Source: Nocardia transvalensis (lineage in GTDB: Bacteria; Actinomycetota; Actinomycetes; Mycobacteriales; Mycobacteriaceae). Taken from it: a DNA stretch of 64,000 bases. The stretch is from contig NZ_JADLQQ010000008.1 of NCBI RefSeq assembly GCF_015477765.1, positions 124,001 to 188,000 of the forward strand. Direction: 5' to 3'. A model generated the notes under the pieces. That model saw only the letters and a list, made by a program, of their open reading frames with translations. It made no database searches and was not told the origin of the DNA. Below, piece by piece: positions 16,941 through 24,868 of this stretch. The first letter of the stretch is position 1, and every line of letters begins with the position of its first letter. The position numbers and the translations under genes are program-made.

Positions 16941-17596
16941 GCAAACACGCCGGCGTACGCCGGTTGATTCTGCTGCGGCACGGTCAGACCGAATGGAATG
17001 CCGCCGACCGCATGCAGGGCCAGATCGACACCGACCTCAGCGAGGTGGGTCGTCGACAGGCCAAGGGCGCTGCCCGCGAACTGGTTTCGCACGACGCCAT
17101 CGCGATCGTCTCCTCGGATCTGCGCCGGGCCTACGACACGGCGGTCGAGCTGGCCGACCACACCTCCCTGCAGGTCGTGCGGGATCCGCGGCTGCGCGAG
17201 ACCAGCCTCGGCATCTGGGAGGGCCTGACCCATCTCGAGGTCGACGCGCAGTATCCGGGCGCCCGGCAGGCGTGGCGGCTGGACCCCACCTTCACCCCGC
17301 CCGGCGGGGAGAGCAAACTCGAGGTCGGCGCCCGCGCCCTGCCCGTGGTGCGCGAGCTGTTCGCCGAGCGCACCGACTGGCCCGGCCGTACCATCATCCT
17401 GGTCGCGCACGGCGGGCTGATCGCAGCGCTGACCGCGGCGTTGCTGGAGCTGCCGGAAAAGAACTGGCCGGTGCTGGGTGGGTTGGCCAACACCAGCTGG
17501 GTGCAGCTGAGCAGTCACGGTCCGAGCATCGAACAGCCCGGCTGGCGGCTGGACGTGTGGAACGCGGCGGCGAAGGTAGCACCTGATGTCCTCTGA
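16937..17596 (+). CDS. gpgP: glucosyl-3-phosphoglycerate phosphatase (histidine phosphatase family)
   Basis: 219 residues with the phosphohistidine motif RLILLRHGQTEWN near the N-terminus, the second catalytic histidine in ILVAHGGLI, and Glu in LRETSLGIWEG. In mycobacteria the protein at this exact position (Rv2419c) dephosphorylates glucosyl-3-phosphoglycerate, the second step of methylglucose lipopolysaccharide synthesis. The neighbour octT supports that role. GTG 16937 overlaps the rsfS stop. Confidence 0.88.
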   Translation: MSKHAGVRRLILLRHGQTEWNAADRMQGQIDTDLSEVGRRQAKGAARELVSHDAIAIVSSDLRRAYDTAVELADHTSLQVVRDPRLRETSLGIWEGLTHLEVDAQYPGARQAWRLDPTFTPPGGESKLEVGARALPVVRELFAERTDWPGRTIILVAHGGLIAALTAALLELPEKNWPVLGGLANTSWVQLSSHGPSIEQPGWRLDVWNAAAKVAPDVL

Positions 17597-19163
17597 CAAA
17601 CCCTCCTCTCCCGAGCCCGAGGACTTTTCGCCCTCCGGGCACGAGAGCCTCTCGTCCTCCGGACCTGAGGACCCCCCGCCCTCCGGGCTCGAGGACCCCT
17701 CGCCATCCCGGCATGAGGACCCCTCGTCCTCCGGGCCTGAGGAGCTCTCGTCCTCCGGGCCTGAGGAGCCCTCGCCCTCCGGGCATGAGGACCACTCGTC
17801 GTCCCGGCATGCTCTCGGCCGGGAGCGGCAGATATCCGACGAATTGCTGCGCAAGGCATCCGAGGAGCCGGTGCGGCACCTACCGGACGCTCTGTTCGGC
17901 GGGCCCGCGCCGGAATCGCCTGCGCGGCAGGGAAGGTCCGACCGGGACGACGAGACGGATGAGCGCGGGAGGGTGTCGGACGAATTGCTGCGCAAGGCCT
18001 CGGAGGGCCCGGTGCGCCACGTCCCCGACATTCTGTTCGGCGGCCCCGCCCCCGAACCTGCCACGCCCCACCAGGCGGCGAGCACCGATGCCGACAGCGG
18101 TGAGGACACAGGCAACGAGGGTGCGACAGGTCCGCCAGGACGTGCCGACGACAGCACGGCCACCGATTGTGAGGCCCTGGGAGCAGTAGACGGGCCCGCC
18201 GAGGCGGCCGTGATCGAACACGGCGACGCAACGACTGAATCGCCGGACGCCCCGGCGCTCCTCGGGTCGAATGCCGTTGTCGCCGATCAGGCGGCACCAG
18301 CGCCGGATCCCCTTGGCATGGACGATGTTTCGGTCGACACTCCGGCTCCCGCCCGGGGCAGCGGGCCATTGGCCGGTGTCGGCGGTGATACTTCGTCGGC
18401 CGTCCCGGGCAGGAGCGAACCGGGCGAGCCCGGGGAGGGCGCCAAGCCGGTGCTGCTGGTCATCGCCGACTCCTTGGCCTACTTCGGGCCGAAAGGCGGC
18501 CTCCCGGCCGACGATCCGCGAATCTGGCCGAATCTGGTCGGCGCGGAATTGGATTGGGATGTCGAACTGGTGGCGCGGATCGGCTGGACCTGCCGCGACG
18601 CCTACTGGGCGCTGATCGGCGATCCCCGGGTGTGGGCCGCGGTCCCGCGAGCCGGTGCGGTGGTGTTCGCGACCGGCGGTATGGACACCCTGCCGTCACC
18701 GCTTCCGACCGCCCTGCGCGAGTTGATTCGCTATATCCGGCCACCCTCCGTCCGTCGGCGGGTGCGCTCGGGATATCAGTGGCTGCAACCGCGGCTGTCG
18801 AGGCTCGGCCGCCCGGTGGCGCTGCCGCCGCGCGTCAGTGTCGATTATCTGGAGCAGTCGCGAAATGCGTTGGCGCAGTTGCGTCCCGACCTGCCGGTGG
18901 TGTCCGTGCTGCCGTCGGTGCACAACTGCGACGCCTACGGGCGGGTGCACACCGGCCGCGAGCCCGCGGTGCGGGCGCTGCGCGAGTGGTCCGCGAAAAC
19001 CGCCGTGCCGCTCGTGGATCTGGGCGAGGCGGTGCGCGACAACGTCTTCTCCGGCGAGGCCAACCCGGACGGTATCCACTGGGGCTGGGAGGGCCACACC
19101 GCGGTCGCCCGGGCGATGGTGAAGGTGCTGTCGGAAGTGTGCGGCACCGAGGACGGTGCATGA
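17586..19163 (+). CDS. octT: OctT-like diglucosylglycerate octanoyltransferase with a long repetitive N-terminal extension
   Basis: 525 residues. Residues about 287-520 form an SGNH/GDSL-like domain: VIADSLAYF carries the nucleophile Ser296 (Ala in place of the usual Gly), GGMDTLPSPLP is block III-like, and NPDGIHWGWEGH gives the C-terminal Asp/His pair. The syntenic mycobacterial protein (Rv2418c) octanoylates diglucosylglycerate. Residues 1-286 are an apparent addition: seven tandem 8-residue Ser/Pro/Glu repeats (17-72), then two near-identical 27-residue motifs (84-110 and 131-157, each starting SDELLRKASE and ending LFGGPAPE), then acidic disordered sequence. The start overlaps the gpgP stop by 11 bp. 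Whether the full extension is translated is not proven. Confidence 0.8.
   Translation: MSSDKPSSPEPEDFSPSGHESLSSSGPEDPPPSGLEDPSPSRHEDPSSSGPEELSSSGPEEPSPSGHEDHSSSRHALGRERQISDELLRKASEEPVRHLPDALFGGPAPESPARQGRSDRDDETDERGRVSDELLRKASEGPVRHVPDILFGGPAPEPATPHQAASTDADSGEDTGNEGATGPPGRADDSTATDCEALGAVDGPAEAAVIEHGDATTESPDAPALLGSNAVVADQAAPAPDPLGMDDVSVDTPAPARGSGPLAGVGGDTSSAVPGRSEPGEPGEGAKPVLLVIADSLAYFGPKGGLPADDPRIWPNLVGAELDWDVELVARIGWTCRDAYWALIGDPRVWAAVPRAGAVVFATGGMDTLPSPLPTALRELIRYIRPPSVRRRVRSGYQWLQPRLSRLGRPVALPPRVSVDYLEQSRNALAQLRPDLPVVSVLPSVHNCDAYGRVHTGREPAVRALREWSAKTAVPLVDLGEAVRDNVFSGEANPDGIHWGWEGHTAVARAMVKVLSEVCGTEDGA
17634..17801. repeat. 24-bp tandem repeat (7 copies) inside octT
   Basis: Seven in-frame copies of a 24-bp unit with core CTCGTCCTCCGGGCCTGAGG, encoding the 8-residue consensus SGPEDPSP (residues 17-72). 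Copy-number change by multiples of 24 bp would keep the frame. The core resembles the dispersed element core CTCGTCATCCCGGCCTGC. Confidence 0.9.
17796..17824. repeat. copy of the dispersed palindromic element within octT
   Basis: CTCGTCGTCCCGGC followed by ATGCTCTCGGCCGGGA. The stem TCCCGGC ... GCCGGGA matches the intergenic elements at 35051-35081 and 61845-61867 with only a few substitutions. It directly follows the 24-bp repeats. Confidence 0.7.
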
Positions 19164-19183
19164 GTGGGAGGGTGCGGTAGCGC

Positions 19184-20026
19184 ATGGCCGTCGTGGTGGT
19201 GACCGATTCCTCCGCGAGCCTGCCCGCCGAGTTGGTCGAGCAGTTGGGCATCGTTGTGGTGCCGCTGCATGTCCTGGTGGACGATCGCGCGCTGCGGGAG
19301 GGCGTCGACACCTTCGAGATCGACTATGCCTCGTCGACGGTGACCACGTCGGCCGCCTCGCCGGGTGAGCTGCGTGCGGCCTACGAGCGGGCGCTGGAAC
19401 TCGGTGGCGGCGGCGGTGTGGTGGCCGTGCACATTTCCCGGCAGCTGTCGGCCACCTGGGAGGCGGGCAGGCAGGCGATCCGCGATATGGATGCCGCCGA
19501 CCGGGTGCGGTTGGTGGATTCGCTCAGCGCCGGGCTCGGGACCGGCCTGCCGGCATTGGCGGCCGCGCGGCGAGCCGCGACCGGCGCCCCGCTCGACGTC
19601 GTCTACGACACCGCGGTGGCCGCCTCCGGCCGCGGACGCGCCTTCATCGTGGTCAACCGCACCGAACAGTTGCGCCGCGGCGGCCGGCTCAGCTCCGCCG
19701 CCGCATTCTTCGGCACCGAACTGGTGACCAAGCCGATTCTGCAGATGGTCGACGGCCGTCTGGAACTGCGCGAGAAGGCCCGCACCCGCTCCAAGGCCTA
19801 CACCAAACTCGTCGCCGCCGCCGTCGACGCGGCCGGGGACGACGGCGCTGCCCTTGCCGTTCAGCATCTCGGCGCCCCCGAGGCCGCCGCCACCATCGCC
19901 GGTCAGCTCACCGATCTCATCCCCGGCATCCGCGAACTGGTCACCACCGAATTCGGCCCGACCCTGGGCGTGCATCTGGGTCACGGGGCCGTGGGTGTAC
20001 TCGTCGTGCCGGGCGGTTGCGGCTGA
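19184..20026 (+). CDS. DegV family fatty-acid-binding protein
   Basis: 280 residues, full length for DegV. The N-terminal lipid-binding domain has VVVVTDSSASLPAEL and the central VVAVHISRQLSATWEAG; the C-terminal domain has TKPILQMVDGRL. In Firmicutes members (FakB) deliver fatty acids to a kinase; the actinobacterial role is not established. ATG 19184 follows a GGGAGGGT site. It sits 20 bp after octT, an octanoyltransferase gene, so acyl-chain handling would make sense (inference). Confidence 0.9.
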   Translation: MAVVVVTDSSASLPAELVEQLGIVVVPLHVLVDDRALREGVDTFEIDYASSTVTTSAASPGELRAAYERALELGGGGGVVAVHISRQLSATWEAGRQAIRDMDAADRVRLVDSLSAGLGTGLPALAAARRAATGAPLDVVYDTAVAASGRGRAFIVVNRTEQLRRGGRLSSAAAFFGTELVTKPILQMVDGRLELREKARTRSKAYTKLVAAAVDAAGDDGAALAVQHLGAPEAAATIAGQLTDLIPGIRELVTTEFGPTLGVHLGHGAVGVLVVPGGCG

Positions 20027-20122
20027 ACCCACTCCAACTGCTGCCACGACCGTTTAGCCTGATAGTTGCTGGCTATTTCCGCAGCAAATGGGGGCACCGT
20101 GGATACGAGAGGAGAAGGTGAG

Positions 20123-20629
20123 ATGGCCACAGCCGGATATGCCCGGGGCGACGTCACCGGCAGCTCGCTCGTCCGTACTGCCGCGCTCGTGGTGGGCGCA
20201 CTGTTCCTGCTGGTCGGAATACTCGGATTCATCCCCGGGATCACCACCGACTACGACGACATGTCGTGGGCGGGGCACCACTCGGATGCGAAGCTGTTCG
20301 GCTTGTTCAACGTATCGGTCCTGCACAACATCGTGCACCTGGTCTTCGGCGTCGCGGGCCTGTTGATGGCCCGGGCTCAATCCACCGCTCGCACGTTCCT
20401 CATCGGCGGCGGCGTGATCTACCTGGCCCTGTGGGTCTACGGCCTGGTCGTCGACGAGGACAGCAACGCCAACTTCCTCCCGGTGAACAACGCCGACAAC
20501 TGGCTGCACTTCGGCCTCGGCGCCGCGATGGTCATCCTGGGTCTCCTGCTCCCCGGATCGTCAGACCGCCCCTCCATGCTGTCCGGCTCTCCCCAGCGCG
20601 GCCGCCCCGAAGCCGCAGGCCACGCCTAG
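20123..20629 (+). CDS. DUF4383 membrane protein
   Basis: 168 residues with four predicted membrane segments: VVGALFLLVGILGFIPGI, an amphipathic/second segment around NIVHLVFGVAGLLMA, a third around FLIGGGVIYLALWVYGLVV, and a fourth around LHFGLGAAMVILGLLL. DUF4383 proteins have this layout and unknown function. ATG 20123 is preceded by GGAGAAGG; the upstream in-frame GTG at 20099 is less likely. It may be transcribed alone, 97 bp after degV. Confidence 0.85.
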   Translation: MATAGYARGDVTGSSLVRTAALVVGALFLLVGILGFIPGITTDYDDMSWAGHHSDAKLFGLFNVSVLHNIVHLVFGVAGLLMARAQSTARTFLIGGGVIYLALWVYGLVVDEDSNANFLPVNNADNWLHFGLGAAMVILGLLLPGSSDRPSMLSGSPQRGRPEAAGHA

Positions 20630-20781
20630 CGCCGCTAGTCGCCCGTCCACCCAGCTAGCCCCGCTCGACCCACACCGCTAGCACCACCAGTATCACGTCG
20701 CCCGGCTGCACCCGGCATCGCCGGTGCAGCCGGGCGACGCGTCGTCCCACCGCTGCTAGCGCCGCATGCCGGGCCGTCTAG
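20626..20781. repeat. cluster of six CTAG sites with degenerate GCTAGCGCC units
   Basis: CTAG occurs at 20626, 20635, 20655, 20678, 20756 and 20778 in a 156-bp non-coding stretch. Most lie in a GCTAGCGCC-like context. CTAG is normally one of the rarest tetranucleotides in actinobacterial DNA. Confidence 0.7.
20696..20739 (+). terminator. 17-bp hairpin, terminator of the DUF4383 gene
   Basis: Perfect inverted repeat CGTCGCCCGGCTGCACC ... GGTGCAGCCGGGCGACG with a 10-base loop, 67 bp after the stop. No T-run follows. Confidence 0.75.
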
Positions 20782-20866
20782 CGACGCTCCCTGGAGCGCA
20801 CGGGGTTCGTGTGAGTGCCGGAAAATCGCTGGCGCCGACGCGAGCACGAGCGATTCACTGAACACC

Positions 20867-21193
20867 GTGACCCCCCTCGACACTCGGTCACTGTTTCCGC
20901 TCGAACGGCAGGCGCTCCACGAGCTCCTGCGGACGCTGGCCGCGGCCGACTGGGCGAGGCCGACCATCTGTCCCGGCTGGGACGTCCACGACGTGACCGC
21001 GCACATCCTCAACGACTATCTGCGGCGAATTACCGGCAGTCGGGACGATTACGGCGGCGCGGTGTTCCACGAGGACGAAACCTTGCCGGTCTATCTCGCC
21101 CGCCTCAACGGCGAGTTCGTCCGTGCCATGCGACAGTGCAGCCCTGCACTCATGATCGAGCTGGCCGTGGTCGGCCGAGACCGGGTTTTGTGA
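20867..21193 (+). pseudogene. truncated maleylpyruvate isomerase-type mycothiol-dependent enzyme
   Basis: 108 codons encoding only the N-terminal part of a DinB-like mycothiol-dependent maleylpyruvate isomerase family protein: TLAAADWARPTICPGWDVHDVTAHIL is the family's N-terminal metal-binding region. Family members are usually well over 200 residues. Similarity fades around MRQCSPALMIELAV and the frame stops at 21193, with no continuation found in the other frames before comEA. Probably a decayed remnant; a short functional product cannot be excluded. Confidence 0.65.
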
Positions 21194-21362
21194 TCTTGGT
21201 GAGGATCGGGTAGAGCGCGATTGCATCGGCTGATCCAAGGGGATATGGGGGAGTCGGCGAAAGCCGGGGTGGTTTGTCCACAGAGAGGGAGCTGTCCACA
21301 GGGTTGTCGAAATGCCTGGTGCGCGTGGGGGATACGGGGAGATGGGTTCCTACTGTGGCGGC

Positions 21363-22337
21363 ATGGCGCGAGATGAGCAGCGGGTGCGGGAGCGGTTGGG
21401 AGCGCTCGAGGGTGGGCCGCGCGGTGGGCGAGCGGCGCGCGGTGGGCGGTGGGATGCCGAGGAATTCGAGTTCGAGGACGACGGTCGGGAGAGGCCGGGC
21501 GATGGGGAGTGGGGTGAGGGGCCGCGGACGCCGCAGTGGCTGAGCGAACCGGTGGGCAGCGTCTCGGTGTGGCACGAGCGTTTGGTGCCGGAGCGGTTTC
21601 GAGGGACTCGTCTGGATCCCGGGCGGCGCGGGGTGGTCGTGCTCGCGGCGATCGGCTTGGCCGCGGTGGTGGTGGCTGCTGCCGCCGCCCAGCAGGACAA
21701 GCCCACGCCGCACCCTGTTCCGCCGCTGCCGGCTGCACGGGCCGATGCCGCCGGTACCGTCTCGCCGTCCGTGACCGAGAGCGCTCCCGTCGGGTCTCCC
21801 ACGCCCGGCCCGAAACCGGGCGACGGTGCCGCGACAAGCCTTGGCCCCCAAGGCGCTCGGCCCCCGGAACTGATCGTGAGCGTGGTCGGCCTCGTCGAAC
21901 ATCCCGGCCTCCTGCACCTGCCGCCCGGTTCCCGCGTCGCCGACGCCGTCTCGCTCGCGGTCACCAAGGAAGACGCCGACCTGGCAAGCCTCAACCTCGC
22001 CCAGCGCCTCGCCGACGGCGACCAGATCGTCATCGGAGCCGCGAGCCCGCATTCGGGCCCACCCCGGCTCGGCAGCATCGTCCTTCCCGGCGCCCAGCGC
22101 CCCGCGGCGGGCACCGCCCACCCCACCGACCCCGCAACCCCACCCCCGAAGATCGACCTCAACACCGCAACCGAATCCGACCTCGACTCCCTCCCCGGCG
22201 TCGGCCCCGCCACCGCCCGCGCCATCATCACCTGGCGCACCGACCACGGCCGCTTCACCACCATCGATCAACTAGCCGAAATCCCCGGCATAGGCCCCAC
22301 GCGCCTCAACCGCATCCGCAACCTGGTAACGGTATGA
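21363..22337 (+). CDS. comEA: ComEA family helix-hairpin-helix DNA-binding protein
   Basis: 324 residues: a charged cytoplasmic N-terminus of about 75 residues, one membrane segment (GVVVLAAIGLAAVVVAAAAA), a Pro-rich linker, an SLBB domain (LIVSVVGLVEHPGLLHLPPGSRVADAVSLA) and a C-terminal double HhH (IDLNTATESDLDSLPGVGPATARAII, then QLAEIPGIGPTRLNRIRNLV in part). It should sit in the membrane and bind incoming DNA for ComEC. ATG 21363 was picked as the first codon before the family sequence. The stop overlaps the start of a 60-codon ORF (ATGA). Confidence 0.92.
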   Translation: MARDEQRVRERLGALEGGPRGGRAARGGRWDAEEFEFEDDGRERPGDGEWGEGPRTPQWLSEPVGSVSVWHERLVPERFRGTRLDPGRRGVVVLAAIGLAAVVVAAAAAQQDKPTPHPVPPLPAARADAAGTVSPSVTESAPVGSPTPGPKPGDGAATSLGPQGARPPELIVSVVGLVEHPGLLHLPPGSRVADAVSLAVTKEDADLASLNLAQRLADGDQIVIGAASPHSGPPRLGSIVLPGAQRPAAGTAHPTDPATPPPKIDLNTATESDLDSLPGVGPATARAIITWRTDHGRFTTIDQLAEIPGIGPTRLNRIRNLVTV

Positions 22338-22520
22338 GCGCGACCGAGCTCTCCGCGTCCGAACGCCTCGGGCGCGAGCCGAAGATTCTCCGCCAGACCC
22401 CGTCGCCACGGCGGGACGGGCGGGTCGTCATGTACGGCCATGTTGTCTGCGGCAGTCGGGCCATCAGTGTCGATCTCGTGCGCCTGCAACGTCTCCGCAA
22501 TCTGGTGACGGTATGAGCGC
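22301..22520 (+). repeat. direct repeat of the comEA 3' end
   Basis: The 41 bp at 22301-22341 (comEA tail, stop and the following ATGAGCGC) are repeated at 22480-22520, with 34 of 41 bases identical. The second copy precedes comEC. The spacing between copies is 179 bp. This looks like an ancient partial tandem duplication at the comEA-comEC junction. Confidence 0.8.
22334..22516 (+). CDS. 60-residue ORF with a ComEA-like tail, between comEA and comEC
   Basis: An open frame starting with ATGA overlap at the comEA stop and ending with ATGA overlap at the comEC start, so it would fit a translationally coupled operon. The first 45 residues resemble nothing I recognise; the last residues, VRLQRLRNLVTV, mimic the ComEA C-terminus TRLNRIRNLVTV. 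It is either a genuine small protein or a by-product of the duplication described at 22301-22520. Confidence that it is expressed is low. Confidence 0.35.
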   Translation: MSATELSASERLGREPKILRQTPSPRRDGRVVMYGHVVCGSRAISVDLVRLQRLRNLVTV

Positions 22521-24468
22521 CAATGCTTTTGGGTCCGGTGGAGCATGGGGCGTGTCGGGGGCATCGCAGGAGGATCGATCAGGGCCGGGGGATGGCGGGC
22601 GCGGGGCGGTGGTCGAGCCGCAGGCGTTGGATGTGCGGTTGGTGCCGACGGCTGTGGTGTGTTGGGGTGCAACGGTTCTTGGGGTTGTGGCTGGGCGGCG
22701 GGCCGGGGTCGGGTTGGCGGTGGTGCTTGTTGTGGTGGCGGTCGCAGTGGGGCTGTGGGTGGTTCGCGGGAAGGGGGCGTCGAGGGGGAGTAGGCGGGTG
22801 GTTGCTGCGGCGGTACTCGGGGCCGTGCTGGCGGGTGCCGGGTTTGCGGTGGCGGCGGCCTGGCAGGAGTACCGGGTGGCTACGCATCCCCTGCGGGCGG
22901 TTGCGGCCGGGAGTTATCTCACCGTCGGCGTGGTGGTCGGGGACGATCCGAAGCTCCTGCGGCCCAAGTCGTTCGGTGGGCGGCAGCTGATGGTGCGGGC
23001 GAATCTGCGCGAGTATCGGCGCGGGGAGGCATCGATGCGGGTGGGTGGCGCGGTGGTGGTGATAGCGCCGGAGAACGGGTGGTCGGCGCTGTTGCCCGGG
23101 CAGGTAGTCGAATTCCGGGCCCGGGTGGAGTCGCCGTGGCGGCCGGATCTGACGGTCGCTGTGCTGCGTGCGACGGGACCACCCACCGCGGCCGAGCAGC
23201 CACCCTGGTGGCAGCGGGCTGCCGGTTCGCTGCGCACCCACCTCGCCGAGGCCGCTGCCGCCGCCCTGCCGCCGGATTCGGCCGGGCTCCTGCCGGGCCT
23301 GGTCGACGGTGACGTGTCACGGCTGCCCGACCATGTGCGAGACGACTTCACCGAGGTCGCGATGACGCATTTGGTGGCCGTCTCGGGGATGAATCTATCG
23401 ATCGTGCTTGCCGCGGTACTGGTTTCGGCGCGCATGCTCGCCGTCGACCTGCGCTGGAGTGCGGCGCTCGCGGCGCTGGCGCTGCTGGCGTTCGTGATCA
23501 TCGCGCGACCGTCGCCATCCGTGTTGCGTGCCGCGGCGATGGGGGCGATCGCAGTGTGCGGGTTGGTGACCGGGCGGCGTAAACAAGCGCTGCCCGCACT
23601 GTGCGCCGCGGTCATCGGCCTCATCGGGTACTGGCCGAGATTGGCCGTCGATGCCGGATTCGCCCTGTCGGTGCTGGCGACCGCCGGATTGATTCTGCTG
23701 GCACCGGGTTGGTCACAGTGGTTGCAGCAGCATGGTTGGCATCGCGTTCCGGCCGAGGCATTCTCGATCGCCGCCGCGGCTTTCCTGGTCACCACCCCGA
23801 TCATTGTCGGCCTGACCGGCCACCTCGCCCCGCACGCAATCCTGGCGAATGTGCTGGTGGAACCGGTCATCGCCCCGATCACCGTGCTCGGTGTGATCGG
23901 GGCGGTCCTGTCGTGTGTCTGGATGCCGGGCGCCGAGGCGGTGCTGTGGCTGACCGGACCCCTACTCTGGTGGCTGCTGCAGGTCGCCGAAAAGGGTGCG
24001 GCCCTGGATATCTCGCTGTCGATCCCCGACGGGCTCGGGCCCGGGCTGGCCGCCGCGGCGATCGTGACGGCCGTCGTCGCCGCTGTCGCCCGCCCGGTTT
24101 CCACTGGCGGTGGAGGCCGGTCCGCGCGATGCGGGGACCGGCCGTGTCACGACGCGGCAATCGGCATTGCGCGCCGGACCCGCGGATCAGTTCGCCGGAG
24201 CGGGCTTGCCGGAGCTGATCGACGACAGCGCCTTGATCACGGCATTGATCGCCTGCGCGGAACCGGTGCCGGTCGGGTCGGGCTCACCGGGCGCGACGAT
24301 CTGCTCGGCGCTGACGCTGTTCTCCGGCACCAGCGTGATATCGGCGGAGGCCAGGCCGGCGCCCGCCACCATAATGCTGCCGGCGGCGGCGCCGACCAGC
24401 ACGAACGTACCCAGCTTCTTCATGGAGATCCATCCTCTTCCACAGTAATTCAACATGTTCGGCGGTGA
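22513..24468 (+). CDS. comEC: ComEC/Rec2 family DNA-uptake channel, C-terminal end uncertain
   Basis: 651 residues as an open frame. It contains a DUF4131-like N-terminal region with membrane segments (about residues 45-115) and a Competence domain with many membrane helices and the conserved MTHLVAVSGMNLSIVLA block (about residue 290). There is no metallo-beta-lactamase domain, as in mycobacterial orthologues of about 510 residues. Residues beyond about 535 are Arg/Gly-rich, not hydrophobic, and run through a hairpin and antisense to a small secreted-protein gene, so the real gene probably ended near 24110. The membrane channel would pass single-stranded DNA from ComEA. Confidence 0.85.
   Translation: MSANAFGSGGAWGVSGASQEDRSGPGDGGRGAVVEPQALDVRLVPTAVVCWGATVLGVVAGRRAGVGLAVVLVVVAVAVGLWVVRGKGASRGSRRVVAAAVLGAVLAGAGFAVAAAWQEYRVATHPLRAVAAGSYLTVGVVVGDDPKLLRPKSFGGRQLMVRANLREYRRGEASMRVGGAVVVIAPENGWSALLPGQVVEFRARVESPWRPDLTVAVLRATGPPTAAEQPPWWQRAAGSLRTHLAEAAAAALPPDSAGLLPGLVDGDVSRLPDHVRDDFTEVAMTHLVAVSGMNLSIVLAAVLVSARMLAVDLRWSAALAALALLAFVIIARPSPSVLRAAAMGAIAVCGLVTGRRKQALPALCAAVIGLIGYWPRLAVDAGFALSVLATAGLILLAPGWSQWLQQHGWHRVPAEAFSIAAAAFLVTTPIIVGLTGHLAPHAILANVLVEPVIAPITVLGVIGAVLSCVWMPGAEAVLWLTGPLLWWLLQVAEKGAALDISLSIPDGLGPGLAAAAIVTAVVAAVARPVSTGGGGRSARCGDRPCHDAAIGIARRTRGSVRRSGLAGADRRQRLDHGIDRLRGTGAGRVGLTGRDDLLGADAVLRHQRDIGGGQAGARHHNAAGGGADQHERTQLLHGDPSSSTVIQHVRR
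24115..24143. terminator. hairpin between comEC core and the antisense small gene
   Basis: Perfect 9-bp stem GGCCGGTCC ... GGACCGGCC, located where the family part of comEC ends and 44 bp beyond the stop of the minus-strand small gene. It would serve as a two-way terminator, which argues against translation of comEC through it. Confidence 0.55.
24187..24423 (-). CDS. small secreted protein of unknown function
   Basis: 78 residues from ATG 24423: a clean Sec signal peptide (MKKLGTFVLVGAAAGSIMVA ending in GLASA before DITLVPENS), then a mature part of about 50 residues ending SISSGKPAPAN. No cysteines in the mature part. A ribosome site (AGAGGATGG) and a good promoter precede it on the minus strand. 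It lies antisense to the last part of the open frame of comEC. Role unknown; many Nocardia genomes carry such small alanine/valine-rich exported proteins. Confidence 0.75.
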   Translation of the reverse strand: MKKLGTFVLVGAAAGSIMVAGAGLASADITLVPENSVSAEQIVAPGEPDPTGTGSAQAINAVIKALSSISSGKPAPAN

Positions 24469-24868
24469 TCCAAGATTCCGCCGGACTTCGTTTTATCAGA
24501 GGATTTCGTCTGCGCTACAAGCTTTTCCGATTACGAAAAATCGCCGGGTAGCGGGAGGTTAACGGATTTCATGCTCTTTCCGAATGACATCGACCTGTAC
24601 CGAATCATTCAAATGGGAATATGCGATCGAAGTCGATTCAGCATGTGTCACAGGAGATTTCGGAAGACCCGAATACCAGGGGCAGCCTCGGCGTATTCGG
24701 CAATCGACCGGTAATGGTGAGACAAACATCATGCGGTACCGGCCGTAACAAACAGCGCACAGTTTCCGATTCGGACTGCCGCCGACGCACACCGTCCCAC
24801 AGAATCCATACCCGCGTCGCCCCGACGGGAAACCGGCGATGTCGGCCCCGCCCCGTAGGATCGACGCC
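24424..24868. other. 445-bp AT-richer intergenic region upstream of two divergent genes
   Basis: Noticeably lower GC than the surroundings and no convincing gene; short frames here lack ribosome sites and family sequence. It holds the promoter of the small secreted protein (24492-24520, minus strand) and the holA -10 element (24856-24861). Confidence 0.6.
24492..24520 (-). promoter_or_regulatory. sigma-70-type promoter of the small secreted protein gene
   Basis: On the minus strand, TTGTAG (24520-24515), 17-bp spacer, GATAAA (24497-24492). The predicted RNA start near 24485 gives a leader of about 60 bases with a ribosome site before ATG 24423. Confidence 0.6.

Noticed and set aside
22513..24468. 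complete natural-competence system
   Set aside because: Only comEA and comEC are here; these are retained in many actinobacteria with no known competence and no pilus genes are nearby.
24559..24792. 77-codon minus-strand frame in the AT-rich gap
   Set aside because: No ribosome site, no family or signal sequence; the region behaves as promoter DNA.
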